Of a stretch of 64,000 nucleotides of DNA, positions 29,881 through 38,947 are shown one piece after another. This stretch comes from Erwinia endophytica (GTDB taxonomy: Bacteria; Pseudomonadota; Gammaproteobacteria; Enterobacterales; Enterobacteriaceae): NCBI RefSeq assembly GCF_009295515.1, contig NZ_RQVV01000003.1:186001-250000 (forward strand), read 5' to 3'. How positions within the stretch are numbered: position 1 is the first letter of the stretch; the number at the start of each line of letters is the position of its first letter. Made by a program: the position numbers and the translations under genes. The notes beneath the pieces were generated by a model. That model saw nothing but the letters and a program-made list of their open reading frames with translations. It was not told the origin of the DNA and made no database searches.

Positions 29881-29898
29881 AGCGGGCTAAAGCCCGCT
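29881..29898 (+). terminator. Hairpin after the MarA-like gene
   Basis: Arms AGCGGGC and GCCCGCT with loop TAAA, ten bases after the stop; no T-tract follows. Confidence 0.45.
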
Positions 29899-30070
29899 GT
29901 GAGTGATATACCGGATTCTCCACCTCACGACATTCAATCACACGACAGGTAACCCGACAGACATGCCGTCAGTAACGAAAGCCCCATAGCAATGACTCAG
30001 CATTAATTCTGATGGCGTTGTATACTGCCTGAATTGCAATAAGTTTTAAACAATTCAGGCAGGTATCGTG

Positions 30071-31090
30071 ATGGAAATATGGAAAATGAATAAGCAGGGG
30101 ATCTGCGCAGCGGTCAGCTATATGCTGATTTTACTCGCACTGTTTTTAATCTTTCCTCTGCGGCTGCTGCCTTGTTTTCTGGCAGGTTTTATTGTTTATG
30201 AAACCATTCTGGCGCTGACGCCCTGGGTGGAAAGACTGGTTAAAGGTCCACTGGCCCGCTGGATAATTATCTTATTCCTGACGGTGTTGGTATTGCTGTC
30301 GCTGGTGTTCGGCATCACCAAACTGATCGGTTTCCTACTGCATGACTTCCAGAACCCAGAAGCCTTCCATGCCACTGCCAGCAAATTGTTGGAAGATGCA
30401 CAGCGCACACTGTCACCCGTGGTGACTCGCTATTTGCCTGCAGATATTGATGAGTTACAGCATCAGGTGGTGACCTGGCTGCGTGAACATCTGGTCGTTG
30501 TACAAACCTTTGGCCGCACTGCCGCGCACACCTTCGCAACCATGCTGATTGGTATGCTGCTTGGTGCCATTATTTCGCTGCGCGGCGGCGAGGGCAACCA
30601 GACGAATATGCCGTTAACGCATGCCATGTTTGAACGGCTGGGCAGGCTGGCGGATGCCTTCCACAACGTGGTTTTTGCGCAAATTAAAGTTTCGTTGGTT
30701 AATACTGTACTAACCAGCGGTTTCCTGTTTGGTGTCTTGCCGCTGTTCGGGCTGCATTTTCCGTTTGCCAAGACAGTGGTGGTGCTGACCTTTATCGCCG
30801 GGCTGTTGCCAATCATCGGCAATCTGATTTCCAACACCGTGATTGTGTTGATTGGCTTGTCGATTTCATTGAAGGCGGCTCTGATTGCGCTGATCTTCCT
30901 GATGTTGGTGCACAAACTGGAATATTTTATTAACGCCCGCATTTTTGGTACGCGGATTAATGCCAAAACCTGGGAAATCCTGCTGGTGATGCTGGTCTTT
31001 GAATCCGCTTTTGGTCTCGCCGGCGTCGTTGCAGCCCCAGTTTATTATGCTTATCTGAAAAGCGAACTACGTTACGCGAAGTTGATCTGA
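30071..31090 (+). CDS. AI-2E family membrane protein (YdiK/PerM type)
   Basis: 339-residue integral membrane protein of the AI-2E transporter superfamily, with about seven helices: two N-terminal pairs, a soluble segment (about 100-150) and a C-terminal bundle including AGLLPIIGNLISNTVIVLIGL near 250 and the family's RIFGTRINAKTWEILLVML near 295. Members include TqsA (AI-2 export), PerM and YdiK; most have no assigned substrate, and this one is nearer to YdiK or PerM than to TqsA. ATG 30071 is taken over GTG 30068 because AGG is then seven bases away. Single gene; the RNase gene follows 109 bp downstream. Confidence 0.82.
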   Translation: MEIWKMNKQGICAAVSYMLILLALFLIFPLRLLPCFLAGFIVYETILALTPWVERLVKGPLARWIIILFLTVLVLLSLVFGITKLIGFLLHDFQNPEAFHATASKLLEDAQRTLSPVVTRYLPADIDELQHQVVTWLREHLVVVQTFGRTAAHTFATMLIGMLLGAIISLRGGEGNQTNMPLTHAMFERLGRLADAFHNVVFAQIKVSLVNTVLTSGFLFGVLPLFGLHFPFAKTVVVLTFIAGLLPIIGNLISNTVIVLIGLSISLKAALIALIFLMLVHKLEYFINARIFGTRINAKTWEILLVMLVFESAFGLAGVVAAPVYYAYLKSELRYAKLI

Positions 31091-31199
31091 GCGGCCTGAT
31101 TTGGCGCCCCGCATGCGCTGGCGTCTTTCAGACTGGGAATCAAGGGCTTTGGTCGTGAGACGCTGGACGTTAATCCAGTCCTCAGGGTAATATTCCGCG

Positions 31200-31703
31200 A
31201 TGAATAAAAAACTTATCATCGCGGCGATTTTTGCCATTGTGGCCGTCGCCGCCGGATTACGTCATCCGGCAAAACACACTTCACTTCCGCAGACTACCGG
31301 CGAGAATCGTCCCCACGATGCCGCCAGTAGTCGTATTTCCCGTCAGACGGAGACACTTTCCAACCGCGATATCAGCGTTCTCACCCAGCAGCAAAAGGTG
31401 GCTGATTATCTTCATCAGCACCAGCGTCTACCTGCTTATTACCTGCGAAAAAATGAGGCGAGAAAGCAGGGATGGGATCCAGCCAGCGGCAATCTCTGTA
31501 ATATCTTGCCTGGACGCGCTATCGGCGGTGATCATTTTTCTAACCGGGAAAACGTGCTGCCTGATCAACCAGGGCGCCGCTGGTTTGAAGCGGATGTCAA
31601 CTATCAGTGCGGTCATCGCGGCAGCGACAGAATGCTCTATTCCAGTGACGGATTGATTTACGTCACCCATGATCATTATCGTCACATGGAGCAGATTTAC
31701 TGA
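31200..31703 (+). CDS. Secreted barnase-family ribonuclease
   Basis: 167 residues: an N-terminal signal or anchor segment (MNKKLIIAAIFAIVAVAAG), a Ser/Thr-rich linker, and a barnase-type guanyl-specific RNase domain from about 58 to 167. Catalytic residues fall at exactly the barnase spacing: E130, R140, R144 and H159 (barnase E73, R83, R87, H102). The family segments LPAYYLRKNEARKQGWDP and SIGGD-like AIGGDHF are clear. It is expected to cut RNA outside the cytoplasm or in a target cell. The barstar inhibitor gene starts two bases after its last base, so the cell makes the antidote together with the enzyme. Confidence 0.92.
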   Translation: MNKKLIIAAIFAIVAVAAGLRHPAKHTSLPQTTGENRPHDAASSRISRQTETLSNRDISVLTQQQKVADYLHQHQRLPAYYLRKNEARKQGWDPASGNLCNILPGRAIGGDHFSNRENVLPDQPGRRWFEADVNYQCGHRGSDRMLYSSDGLIYVTHDHYRHMEQIY

Positions 31704-31704
31704 A

Positions 31705-31980
31705 ATGAAAACGGTCAGCTTTGATTTCAACACGATTCCCAATGTTGCGGAATTTTATCGGCAGTTCGCCCTTAAATTTGCGATCAAAATCGATTTTGGC
31801 GCTAATCTCGATGCACTCTGGGATGCGCTGACCGGCATGATTGGACTTCCTGTCCAGGTCACATTGCTTCATCTGGCTGAGCAGGACAATGCTGCGCAGT
31901 TTACCGAGGTCATTGCGGTTATGCAGCAGGCGGAACAGGAACTGAACGGCGCATTCCGCGTTATTTTCGCCCCCAAATAA
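31705..31980 (+). CDS. Barstar-family ribonuclease inhibitor
   Basis: 91-residue cytoplasmic barstar-type protein. The segment ANLDALWDALTG (33-44) contains D36 and D40, equivalents of barstar D35 and D39 that plug the RNase active site, and the rest (PVQVTLLHLAEQ, FTEVIAVMQQAEQELNGAFRVIF) follows the fold. ATG 31705 is one base after the RNase stop, so translation is coupled; an open frame from 31669 lies within the RNase gene and was not used. It protects the producer against RNase that folds before export. It resembles E. coli YhcO, which lacks a neighbouring RNase. Confidence 0.92.
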   Translation: MKTVSFDFNTIPNVAEFYRQFALKFAIKIDFGANLDALWDALTGMIGLPVQVTLLHLAEQDNAAQFTEVIAVMQQAEQELNGAFRVIFAPK

Positions 31981-32022
31981 TCCCCTGATGCCGTCTCCCG
32001 GTAGCCCCATTGCTCCCGAACA

Positions 32023-32030
32023 GGGAAGGG
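32023..32030 (+). other. KOPS (FtsK orienting sequence)
   Basis: GGGAAGGG on the plus strand, pointing towards dif. Confidence 0.6.
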
Positions 32031-32399
32031 GCTTTTTGAATCGTGCTCACACTGGCGAGCTGAACACTTGCCTGCTTTCGCCAGTAATCCGGCTGACTGA
32101 ACACCCACCGCTGTTTGCAGACGGCTGGAGTGATACGGAATAAATATCGTTAACCGCTTTCAGTCAGATCAAAATACTGGCATTGATTTCCATCCGGCCC
32201 GTTTCTCTACCGCTCGTTAGAACCCGCTATCGGTAAGGACAGTGTGTCTTTGCTGCCTCAATACAATGAATTTTCCCGATGCGGTAAAGAATAAGATTTG
32301 CTTATTTCATGACTATTTTCTCCATAATCCAGGATAATCAACGCATTTCGCCACCATAATCCATGTAGACAAAAGGTGTACAAATAGAATACAAAAACA

Positions 32400-32407
32400 G
32401 GGAAGGG
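32400..32407 (+). other. KOPS (FtsK orienting sequence)
   Basis: GGGAAGGG on the plus strand, pointing towards dif. Confidence 0.6.
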
Positions 32408-32435
32408 TAAAAAAATATGCAGTACGGGGGTGGGA

Positions 32436-33101
32436 ATGAAAGCAACGGTATTAACCCCAGCCAATGACCAGTCGTTAACGCAAAATGCTTTTGACGCCGT
32501 ACTGCAGATGATTCAGCTCGGTACGCTGGCCAATGGCGATGTGGTTAACGAACGCCGGCTGGCGGAACAACTTGGCCTGTCGCGTACGCCAGTACGTGAG
32601 GCGCTCGGACGGCTGGAAGGTCGCCATTATCTTCGCCGATCTGGCCGGACGCTGCTGGTTAACGGCGTGGAGTTGAGTGAAATTCTGGAAATTATGTCAG
32701 TACGCTGTTTGCTGGAAGCCGATGCTGCCCGTAACGCGGCAGGCAAAATGCCGCCAGCCAGGCTGGCCATTATTCGCCAACAGTTGATGGAAATGGACCA
32801 ACCTGAGCAGGTAACGGCGACCCGCCACTGGCAAATCGACGACTTTTTGCATCTCAGCATCGCGGAGACCAGCGGCAATAAGTTGTTGTTGCGTCTGATC
32901 GATGAACTGCGTACTCGCACCAGAATGTTTGGTAAAGAGACGGTGCCGGCGCGCTTTGAACCGGGACGTCACGAACACCTGGCCATCATCGACGCGATTG
33001 AGGCGGGTGACGGCGAGCGGGCAGCACAGGCGATGATCAGTCATATCGAAGCCGCGCGCCTCGCGATATTTCAGTCGGTTACCGGCGGCGCGTTGCGCTG
33101 A
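32436..33101 (+). CDS. GntR-family regulator with FCD domain
   Basis: 221-residue FadR-subfamily regulator. The winged-helix domain (15-80) shows GDVVNERRLAEQLGLSRTPVREALGRLEGRHYLRR. The helical FCD effector domain (85-215) shows the metal/ligand residues in WQIDDFLHLSIAETSGNKLLLRLIDELR and a C-terminal HEHLAIIDAIEAGDGERAAQAMISHIEAAR. It leads the seven-gene catabolic operon that follows on the same strand (31 bp to the next start) and is its likely repressor, responding to a carboxylate or amino-acid intermediate. ATG 32436 was chosen over GTG 32430, both preceded by a G-rich tract. Confidence 0.88.
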   Translation: MKATVLTPANDQSLTQNAFDAVLQMIQLGTLANGDVVNERRLAEQLGLSRTPVREALGRLEGRHYLRRSGRTLLVNGVELSEILEIMSVRCLLEADAARNAAGKMPPARLAIIRQQLMEMDQPEQVTATRHWQIDDFLHLSIAETSGNKLLLRLIDELRTRTRMFGKETVPARFEPGRHEHLAIIDAIEAGDGERAAQAMISHIEAARLAIFQSVTGGALR

Positions 33102-33131
33102 TGGCCTGTCAACCAGCACCAGGAGGTCTCG

Positions 33132-33833
33132 ATGGGGCGCAAACGTTTGCTTTATCTCCATAATGGTCGAACGCAACACACCATAGCCCGTCTGGACGAG
33201 CGTTTTGAGTCATGGGGGTTGGAGGTTGATCGTTATTGGGCTTACCAGAACCAATTTCCCGCTGACTTGACCGCTTATGACGGTATTTTTCTCTCTGGTA
33301 GCCCGCACGGTGCTTATGAGGATATTCCCTTTATTCATCGGGAGCATCAGTTAATCAACCAGGCCGCCGAATTGGGCATTCCTATCTTAGGAATCTGTTT
33401 TGGCAGCCAGATCCTCGCGTCGGCCTTGTGCGGTCGGGATCAGGTTTTCCGCCGCGCCAACTGCGAAATCGGCAATAAATGGCTACAGGCTACGCCAGCG
33501 GCGGCTGATGATGTCATTGCCTCCGGCATCGTGCCGCAGGTGTATATGTTTGTCTGGCACAACGACGAAGTGCGCGCCACTCATCCGGATATGACCGTCC
33601 TGGCTTCCAGCGATCAATGTCCCAACCAGATTTGGCGTTATAAAGACCAGCCCATTTGGGGGATCCAGGGCCATCCTGAAATTACCTTACAACAGGCACC
33701 GCTGTGGTTTGAGCAGAATCGCGCCACCATGGAACGCGATGGGGCCGATATTGATCAACTGATCGCCACGGCAGATGAAGCGGTAGCTGCCAAGTCCATG
33801 CTCAGCCGCTTTGCTGCGTTTATCTCCAGCTAG
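33132..33833 (+). CDS. Class I glutamine amidotransferase-like protein
   Basis: 233 residues with a class I GATase fold. The nucleophile Cys is in ILGICFGSQILASAL near 89-103, and the His-Glu pair is in WGIQGHPEIT near 178; an FVWHNDEV motif is near 141. It resembles the GMP-synthase-like stand-alone amidotransferases and could instead be a PuuD-like gamma-glutamyl hydrolase: no synthetase partner is next to it. In this operon (after GntR, before an uptake system) hydrolysis of a gamma-glutamyl or amide bond of the imported compound is plausible, but unproven. RBS AGGAGGTCTCG, spacing good. Confidence 0.8.
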   Translation: MGRKRLLYLHNGRTQHTIARLDERFESWGLEVDRYWAYQNQFPADLTAYDGIFLSGSPHGAYEDIPFIHREHQLINQAAELGIPILGICFGSQILASALCGRDQVFRRANCEIGNKWLQATPAAADDVIASGIVPQVYMFVWHNDEVRATHPDMTVLASSDQCPNQIWRYKDQPIWGIQGHPEITLQQAPLWFEQNRATMERDGADIDQLIATADEAVAAKSMLSRFAAFISS

Positions 33834-33895
33834 CAGTTTATCGTCCGGGCCCCCTCCGGGAACGAAGTCTGTCAATTAATGAAGGAAGAGAGGTG

Positions 33896-34951
33896 ATGGC
33901 AAGATTGCAGGTAAAATACCCCAATGTGCTGGCCGCTTGCACAGTAGTCGTCTCATTGTTACTACCGTTAAGCGCCACCGCTGATGAAATGACCTTCGCC
34001 AGTTGGGGGGGCGCTTATCAGGATGGCATCCGCGCGGCGTGGATAAAACCTTTCACGCAGGAAACCGGCATTCAGGTTGTCGAGGATACCAATCCGCTTA
34101 TCGCGCGGATCAAAGCGATGGTGGATACCCATAATGTGCAGTGGGATGTGGTCACCGCAGGGGGAGCCAGCCTGATGCAAGGGGCGAAAAGTGGTTTGTT
34201 CGAGAAAATCACCCCCGATAAGGTTGATGAAAGCAATGTCCTGCCCGCTGCGCGTAATGATTATGGCGTCCCATCGGAAATATTCTCCACGGTCATTGGC
34301 TATTCAACGAAGGCCTTTCCCAATGGCGGCCCGAAAACCTTCGCCGATTTCTGGAACGTTAAAAAATTCCCCGGTAAACGCACGCTGCCGGATAAGCCGG
34401 ATACAGTACTGGAAGCCGCATTACTGGCTGATGGCGTAGCGCCAGCCGATGTATATAAAACGCTGGATACCCCGGCGGGGATGAAACGCGCATTAGATAA
34501 GATCCGCCAGATAAGACCTTATGTCGCAATGTGGTGGTCGTCAGGCGCCCAACCCGTACAAGCGTTGGGCAGTGGTGATGTGGTCATGGCGCTGGGCTGG
34601 AATGGTCGTTTTCAGGCCGGTATCGATGACGGTCTGCCCATTGCCATGTCCTGGGGGCAGTCGGTAGCTCAGGTAGGTTATTTTATGATAGTCAAAGGCG
34701 CGCCGGATAAGGCGCAGGCGGTTAAATTCCTCAACTACATCATCCGTCCGGAAGTTCAGGCCCGCTTCAGTAAATACGTGGCTTACGGCCCGGTCACCCC
34801 CAAATCGATTCCGTTAATCGACAAATCGCGTCTTGACCGATTGCCCTCAACGCCTGAGCGTTTATCCAACGCCTTGTTTATGAATATTGACTGGTGGGCA
34901 GCCCATTCCCTGGCGGCAGGCGAAGCCTATAACACCGCGATGCAGCAATAG
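33896..34951 (+). CDS. ABC transporter periplasmic binding protein, PotD-like
   Basis: 351-residue solute-binding protein of the spermidine/putrescine (family 1, PotD/PotF) type. A signal peptide (cleaved near residue 29, LPLSATADE) is followed by MTFASWGGAYQDGIRAAWIKPFTQETGIQVV, typical of this group, and WDVVTAGGASLMQGAKSGLFEKI. A conserved MWWSSGAQPVQALGSGDVVMALGWNGR region lies near 205-230. It is the substrate receptor for the fused permease and ATPase encoded two and three genes later. Family members bind polyamines, opines or other amine compounds, so the substrate is open. ATG 33896 follows GGAAGAGAGGTG; a GTG directly before it is also possible. Confidence 0.88.
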   Translation: MARLQVKYPNVLAACTVVVSLLLPLSATADEMTFASWGGAYQDGIRAAWIKPFTQETGIQVVEDTNPLIARIKAMVDTHNVQWDVVTAGGASLMQGAKSGLFEKITPDKVDESNVLPAARNDYGVPSEIFSTVIGYSTKAFPNGGPKTFADFWNVKKFPGKRTLPDKPDTVLEAALLADGVAPADVYKTLDTPAGMKRALDKIRQIRPYVAMWWSSGAQPVQALGSGDVVMALGWNGRFQAGIDDGLPIAMSWGQSVAQVGYFMIVKGAPDKAQAVKFLNYIIRPEVQARFSKYVAYGPVTPKSIPLIDKSRLDRLPSTPERLSNALFMNIDWWAAHSLAAGEAYNTAMQQ

Positions 34952-35010
34952 TTTTATCCGTAAGCATGACCCGCCCAGCGCGTGGCCAATCAATCAAAGA
35001 GGTATCAGCG

Positions 35011-36141
35011 ATGGTGGAAACCAATTACTGGTTTGAAAAAGCCGAATATGACCAGCGACTGGCGCGGGTACAGCTGCAGTTAGTGGAAAAGGGCTATGAC
35101 GCCTTGCTGGCGTTTATGCCGGAAAGTGTGACCTGGCTGACGGGATTTTTCACCCGCGCCTACTCATCGTTTCAGTTTGCCATTATCCCGGCAAGTGGCG
35201 AGCCGACGGTTATCTGTCGCGACGTGGAAGCCTATTACCTCGACAGCACCTGCATCTATGCTGATCGGGTGATGTGGAGCGATAGCGATGATAAAACCAC
35301 CGTCGCGGTACAGGCGATCCGTTCCCGACTCGGTCATTCGCCTCGACTGGCAGTGGAAATGGGCGCATGGCCGCTGTCGGTGGCGCGATTCCATGGTATT
35401 CAGGCCGGTCTGCCCGCGGCGTTAATGATGGATGAAAGCCAACTGGTGACCCGGATGCGATTTATAAAGTCTGCGGCGGAAATCAACTATCAGCGGCGGG
35501 CCGCCCGGGCTGCAGAGGCGGGGATGACGGCGGCGATCAATGCGGCACAACCCGGTGTCAGTGAACGCGAAATGGCGGCGGAAATCTGTCGCGCCATGAT
35601 CCGTGCTGGCAGTGATCTACCAGGACCTGGCGTGATGTCGTCTGGGGAGCGGGCTTATCATTTACATGGCGGTTACAGTGATCGTGTACTGGCTCGCGGG
35701 GATATTGTGCAGATTGAAACCACGCCCAATGTGCGGCATTACCATGCCCGTTTTATGCGGCCGATCCGGGTGGCTCAGGCTAGCGAAGAAGACCTGTGGG
35801 CGGTAGAAAAACTGATTGCTATACAGGATGCGGCACTGGCGGAAGTGCGGCCCGGTGTGGCTGCTGCCGTACCGGATTCTGTCTATCGCGAGGGCATACT
35901 GGCTGCTGGATTACGTGAAACCTATACCAATAAAACCTTCTATTCTGTCGGCCTGCTGTTGGCCCCCAGCGGCGGCGAACCGCTGGAAGCGGCACCCGGT
36001 TGTAGCTGGCATTTTTCGCCGGGTATGACCTTTCATACTTATGTACTGGCGCGTGGTTTCGGGATGTCTGAAACCATTGCCATTACTCACGATGGTTACG
36101 AGCGATTAACACAATTTACGCGGCAGCTGTTTATCAGTTAA
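35011..36141 (+). CDS. M24-fold (creatinase/prolidase-like) hydrolase with degenerate metal site
   Basis: 376 residues with the two-domain pita-bread architecture: an N-terminal creatinase-type domain (10-150) and a C-terminal M24 domain (160-376). Standard M24 peptidases use five ligands (Asp, Asp, His, Glu, Glu). Here the first Asp is Glu (DIVQIETT), the second lies in YHARFMRP where Arg replaces Asp, and the Glu of the PGM segment is replaced (PGMTFHTYV); only the last Glu (MSETIAITHDGYERLT) is kept. This is like creatinase, a metal-free hydrolase, or ectoine hydrolase DoeA, so a C-N bond in a non-peptide substrate is more likely than a dipeptide. ATG 35011 follows AAAGAGG. Confidence 0.78.
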   Translation: MVETNYWFEKAEYDQRLARVQLQLVEKGYDALLAFMPESVTWLTGFFTRAYSSFQFAIIPASGEPTVICRDVEAYYLDSTCIYADRVMWSDSDDKTTVAVQAIRSRLGHSPRLAVEMGAWPLSVARFHGIQAGLPAALMMDESQLVTRMRFIKSAAEINYQRRAARAAEAGMTAAINAAQPGVSEREMAAEICRAMIRAGSDLPGPGVMSSGERAYHLHGGYSDRVLARGDIVQIETTPNVRHYHARFMRPIRVAQASEEDLWAVEKLIAIQDAALAEVRPGVAAAVPDSVYREGILAAGLRETYTNKTFYSVGLLLAPSGGEPLEAAPGCSWHFSPGMTFHTYVLARGFGMSETIAITHDGYERLTQFTRQLFIS

Positions 36142-36208
36142 CCCGCCATCATCGGGATACTCATCACATCATCGGTACGAATGCCTGAACACAACGCATG
36201 GGGAGCTT

Positions 36209-37915
36209 ATGTCGACGATAACGCTGAGTGCGGCGGAAGAGGAAAGGGGGATGCGCCGCTTTTCCCGTTTGGTACTGCTAACCCTGCCGCTGCTGATTTT
36301 CCTGGCACTGTTTTTTTTCTGGCCAATTATGGGGTTGCTTAAACAGGGCTTTTACAGTCAGGGCGCATTGTCAGCGGATAACTATCTTCGCCTGCTAAAG
36401 GTGCCTGTTTATCGGGTTGTGTTACAAAATACCTTTGTTATTGCCGCGGCGGTGACTTGCAGTTGCGTGATCATGAGCTATCCGCTGGCTTATCTGATGG
36501 CCACGGTCAGGCCCGCGTTGTCGAAACTCTTGTTTTTTGCCGTGCTACTGCCATTCTGGTCCAGCGCGCTGGTGCGAACGTCAGCCTGGGTTGCGCTGTT
36601 ACAGCAAAACGGACCACTGAATACGCTGCTTATCACGACCCGTCTGATCGATCATCCTGTCGCCTTTCTCTATAACTTTACCGGCGTCTTGATTGGTATG
36701 ACTCATGTCCTGATGCCCTTTGTGGTGTTGCCGCTGTACGCGTCATTCCGTGCGCTGGACAACTCGCTGGTGCAGGCGGCTCAGAGTCTGGGAGCCGACT
36801 CGATTGGCATTTTCACCCGGGTGATTTTACCGCTGACCCGGCCTGGCGTGGTGGCCGGCGCCATTATCGTTTTTATGAACGCGGTAGGGTATTACATCAC
36901 ACCATCACTGATGGGCGGCCCGGCACAACGCATGATTGCCGAGCTTATCTCACATAATATCAGTGATGAACTGAACTGGGGCATCGCTGCCGCACTGGCG
37001 GGGGTATTGCTGCTGACCACGCTGTTCACGCTGTGGTTGTTCAACCGTCTTTTCGGCCTGGATAAACTGATGGGCGGCCCGGCGGCGGGCAAGGGGAACC
37101 CGCCCGCCCGCATCCGACGCACCCGCGGCGGGCGGCTCAGCGCTCTGGCGGGTCTGCTGTGCGCCGCGTTCCTGCTGGTGCCGATCCTGGTGGTTATCCC
37201 AATCAGTTTCGGCACCAGTAGCTTTCCGACTTTTCCGCCTGCAGAGTACGGCATCCGCTGGTACCGCAATTTTTTTCAAGACCCCAAATGGATGGGGGCA
37301 TTGTGGCAAAGCATTGAGGTCGGCGTTGTGGTTACCCTGATCTCAACGTTGCTGGGCGCCTCTGCCGCCCTGGGTGTATACAAAATGCGTTCAGCCCGCA
37401 AGGGGATTCTGGAAATATTATTTATCATCCCGATGGCTGTGCCAGCGATTATCACCGCCGTGGCGCTGTATTATCTGTGCGGCCCATTGGGGCTTATCAA
37501 TAATTCAGTGGCGTTAATCATCGGTCATACGGTGATGGCCACGCCTTATACCTACATTACTCTGCGCGCTGCGCTACAAAGTTTTGATCCCAATCTGGAA
37601 CTGGCGGCACTCAGCCTGGGGGCCAACTGGCGACAAATGTTCAGACGAGTGATGTTTCCTGCTCTGGTGCCAGGTTTGATCGGCGGGGCGGTGTTTGCCT
37701 TTATCACCTCGTTTGACGATGTGGTAATGGCTTTATACCTGACCACACTGCGTAACCGCACATTGCCCAAATTGATGTATGAAGGATTGTCGTTAGATTT
37801 CGACCCGACGGTCATTTCCGCCTCCTGTGTGTTGATCGCCGCTACCGCGTTAATGTTAATCGCCCACAGTTTGTTCGGTCGTCATGGAGAAAAGCATGCA
37901 ACAACAACAAGGTAA
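36209..37915 (+). CDS. Fused ABC permease (PotB-PotC type, two domains)
   Basis: 568 residues that join two binding-protein-dependent permease domains in one chain: an N-terminal half (about 20-285) and a C-terminal half (about 305-565), each with six membrane helices. Each half carries the EAA-loop signature that docks on the ATPase: QAAQSLGADSIGIFTRVILPLTRPGVVAG near 187-216 and LELAALSLGANWRQMFRRVMFPALVPGLIGG near 460-490. In E. coli these are two proteins, PotB and PotC. The last 20 bases overlap the ATPase gene. It is the transmembrane part of this uptake system. Confidence 0.92.
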   Translation: MSTITLSAAEEERGMRRFSRLVLLTLPLLIFLALFFFWPIMGLLKQGFYSQGALSADNYLRLLKVPVYRVVLQNTFVIAAAVTCSCVIMSYPLAYLMATVRPALSKLLFFAVLLPFWSSALVRTSAWVALLQQNGPLNTLLITTRLIDHPVAFLYNFTGVLIGMTHVLMPFVVLPLYASFRALDNSLVQAAQSLGADSIGIFTRVILPLTRPGVVAGAIIVFMNAVGYYITPSLMGGPAQRMIAELISHNISDELNWGIAAALAGVLLLTTLFTLWLFNRLFGLDKLMGGPAAGKGNPPARIRRTRGGRLSALAGLLCAAFLLVPILVVIPISFGTSSFPTFPPAEYGIRWYRNFFQDPKWMGALWQSIEVGVVVTLISTLLGASAALGVYKMRSARKGILEILFIIPMAVPAIITAVALYYLCGPLGLINNSVALIIGHTVMATPYTYITLRAALQSFDPNLELAALSLGANWRQMFRRVMFPALVPGLIGGAVFAFITSFDDVVMALYLTTLRNRTLPKLMYEGLSLDFDPTVISASCVLIAATALMLIAHSLFGRHGEKHATTTR

Positions 37916-38903
37916 AGATGTCACGCTGGCGGGGATCCGCAAAACCTATGGTGAAGTTATCGCTCTGCCACATGTTGATCTGTCGGTACGACGCGGTGAG
38001 TTTTGCACCCTGTTGGGCGCCTCCGGCTCAGGAAAAACAACCTTGTTGAAGATTATCGCTGGGTTTGAAAAACCAGATCAGGGCAGCGTCTATATCGCCG
38101 GCAAAAATGTCAGTCGGACACCAATAGCTGAACGCAATATCGGTATGGTATTCCAGAACTACGCGCTGTTTCCGCATATGTCAGTGTTTGAAAATGTCGC
38201 TTTTCCATTGCGTATGCGGCGGCTGGCCGAAGAGGATATTAAACGTAAGGTCAGTGAAACCCTGGCGCTGGTCAGTCTGGAGCATTATCACACACGTTTA
38301 CCGGGAGAACTGTCCGGAGGCCAACAGCAACGTACCGCGCTGGCGCGGGCATTGGTCTTTAATCCCGATATTTTGCTGATGGATGAGCCATTAGGCGCCC
38401 TGGATAAAAATCTGCGTCAGTCGATCCAGTTACAAATTAAACAACTGCATCAGGAACTGGGCCTGACCGTGGTATTCGTCACGCATGATCAAGAGGAGGC
38501 GATGAATCTGTCCGATACCATTGTGATTATGGAAAACGGCAGCATCGTCGAATCCGGCGCACCGGAAACGCTGTACCGTCAGCCAGGCAGCCCGTTTGTC
38601 GCGGGTTTCCTGGGCGAGTGCAATTTTATCCGTCAGGACGGTGGCGGCATGGTGGGTATCCGACCCGAACATCTGTTGGTCGGCCGCCAGGGGCAGTTGG
38701 CGGTGCAACATCATCAGGGCGAAATCCAGCAGGCAACCTTCTGCGGTTTACACTGGAAATTGTTCATTGCTTCGTTGGGACAAACCATTATCGCTTATGC
38801 TCCGCCTGATATTTCACCGCCTGAACGTACGCCGGGACACATCGTCGACTGGGGATTTCAGCCAGCGGACACCATGGTATTTCAACCGGATATGTCTGCC
38901 TGA
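37896..38903 (+). CDS. ABC transporter ATP-binding protein, PotA-like
   Basis: 335-residue ATPase of the polyamine/maltose importer group. Walker A GASGSGKTT (45-53 region), the Q-loop FQNYALFPHMSVFENVAFPL, the signature LSGGQQQRTALARALV, Walker B ILLMDEPLGALD and the switch His THDQEEAMNLSDTI are all intact. A short C-terminal TOBE-type domain (about 245-335) includes VGIRPEHLLVG. ATG 37896 is used because GGAG lies six bases upstream; an ATG at 37884 overlaps more of the permease. It energises the fused permease upstream and may also serve the second transporter at 44.8-49 kb, which lacks its own ATPase. Confidence 0.93.
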   Translation: MQQQQGKDVTLAGIRKTYGEVIALPHVDLSVRRGEFCTLLGASGSGKTTLLKIIAGFEKPDQGSVYIAGKNVSRTPIAERNIGMVFQNYALFPHMSVFENVAFPLRMRRLAEEDIKRKVSETLALVSLEHYHTRLPGELSGGQQQRTALARALVFNPDILLMDEPLGALDKNLRQSIQLQIKQLHQELGLTVVFVTHDQEEAMNLSDTIVIMENGSIVESGAPETLYRQPGSPFVAGFLGECNFIRQDGGGMVGIRPEHLLVGRQGQLAVQHHQGEIQQATFCGLHWKLFIASLGQTIIAYAPPDISPPERTPGHIVDWGFQPADTMVFQPDMSA

Positions 38904-38947
38904 TCGGTGGACGACAATGACTCTTTTTATCACGCAGGAAGGCAGCG

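Larger units (their letters stand above)
31981..32435. other. Barstar - GntR intergenic region
   Basis: 455 bp without a supported gene. It contains two of the five left-side KOPS octamers and should contain the promoter of the GntR-led operon. A direct repeat TACAAA-tagaa-TACAAA just upstream of the GntR start (near 32378-32396) might be part of an operator, but this is weak. Confidence 0.4.
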
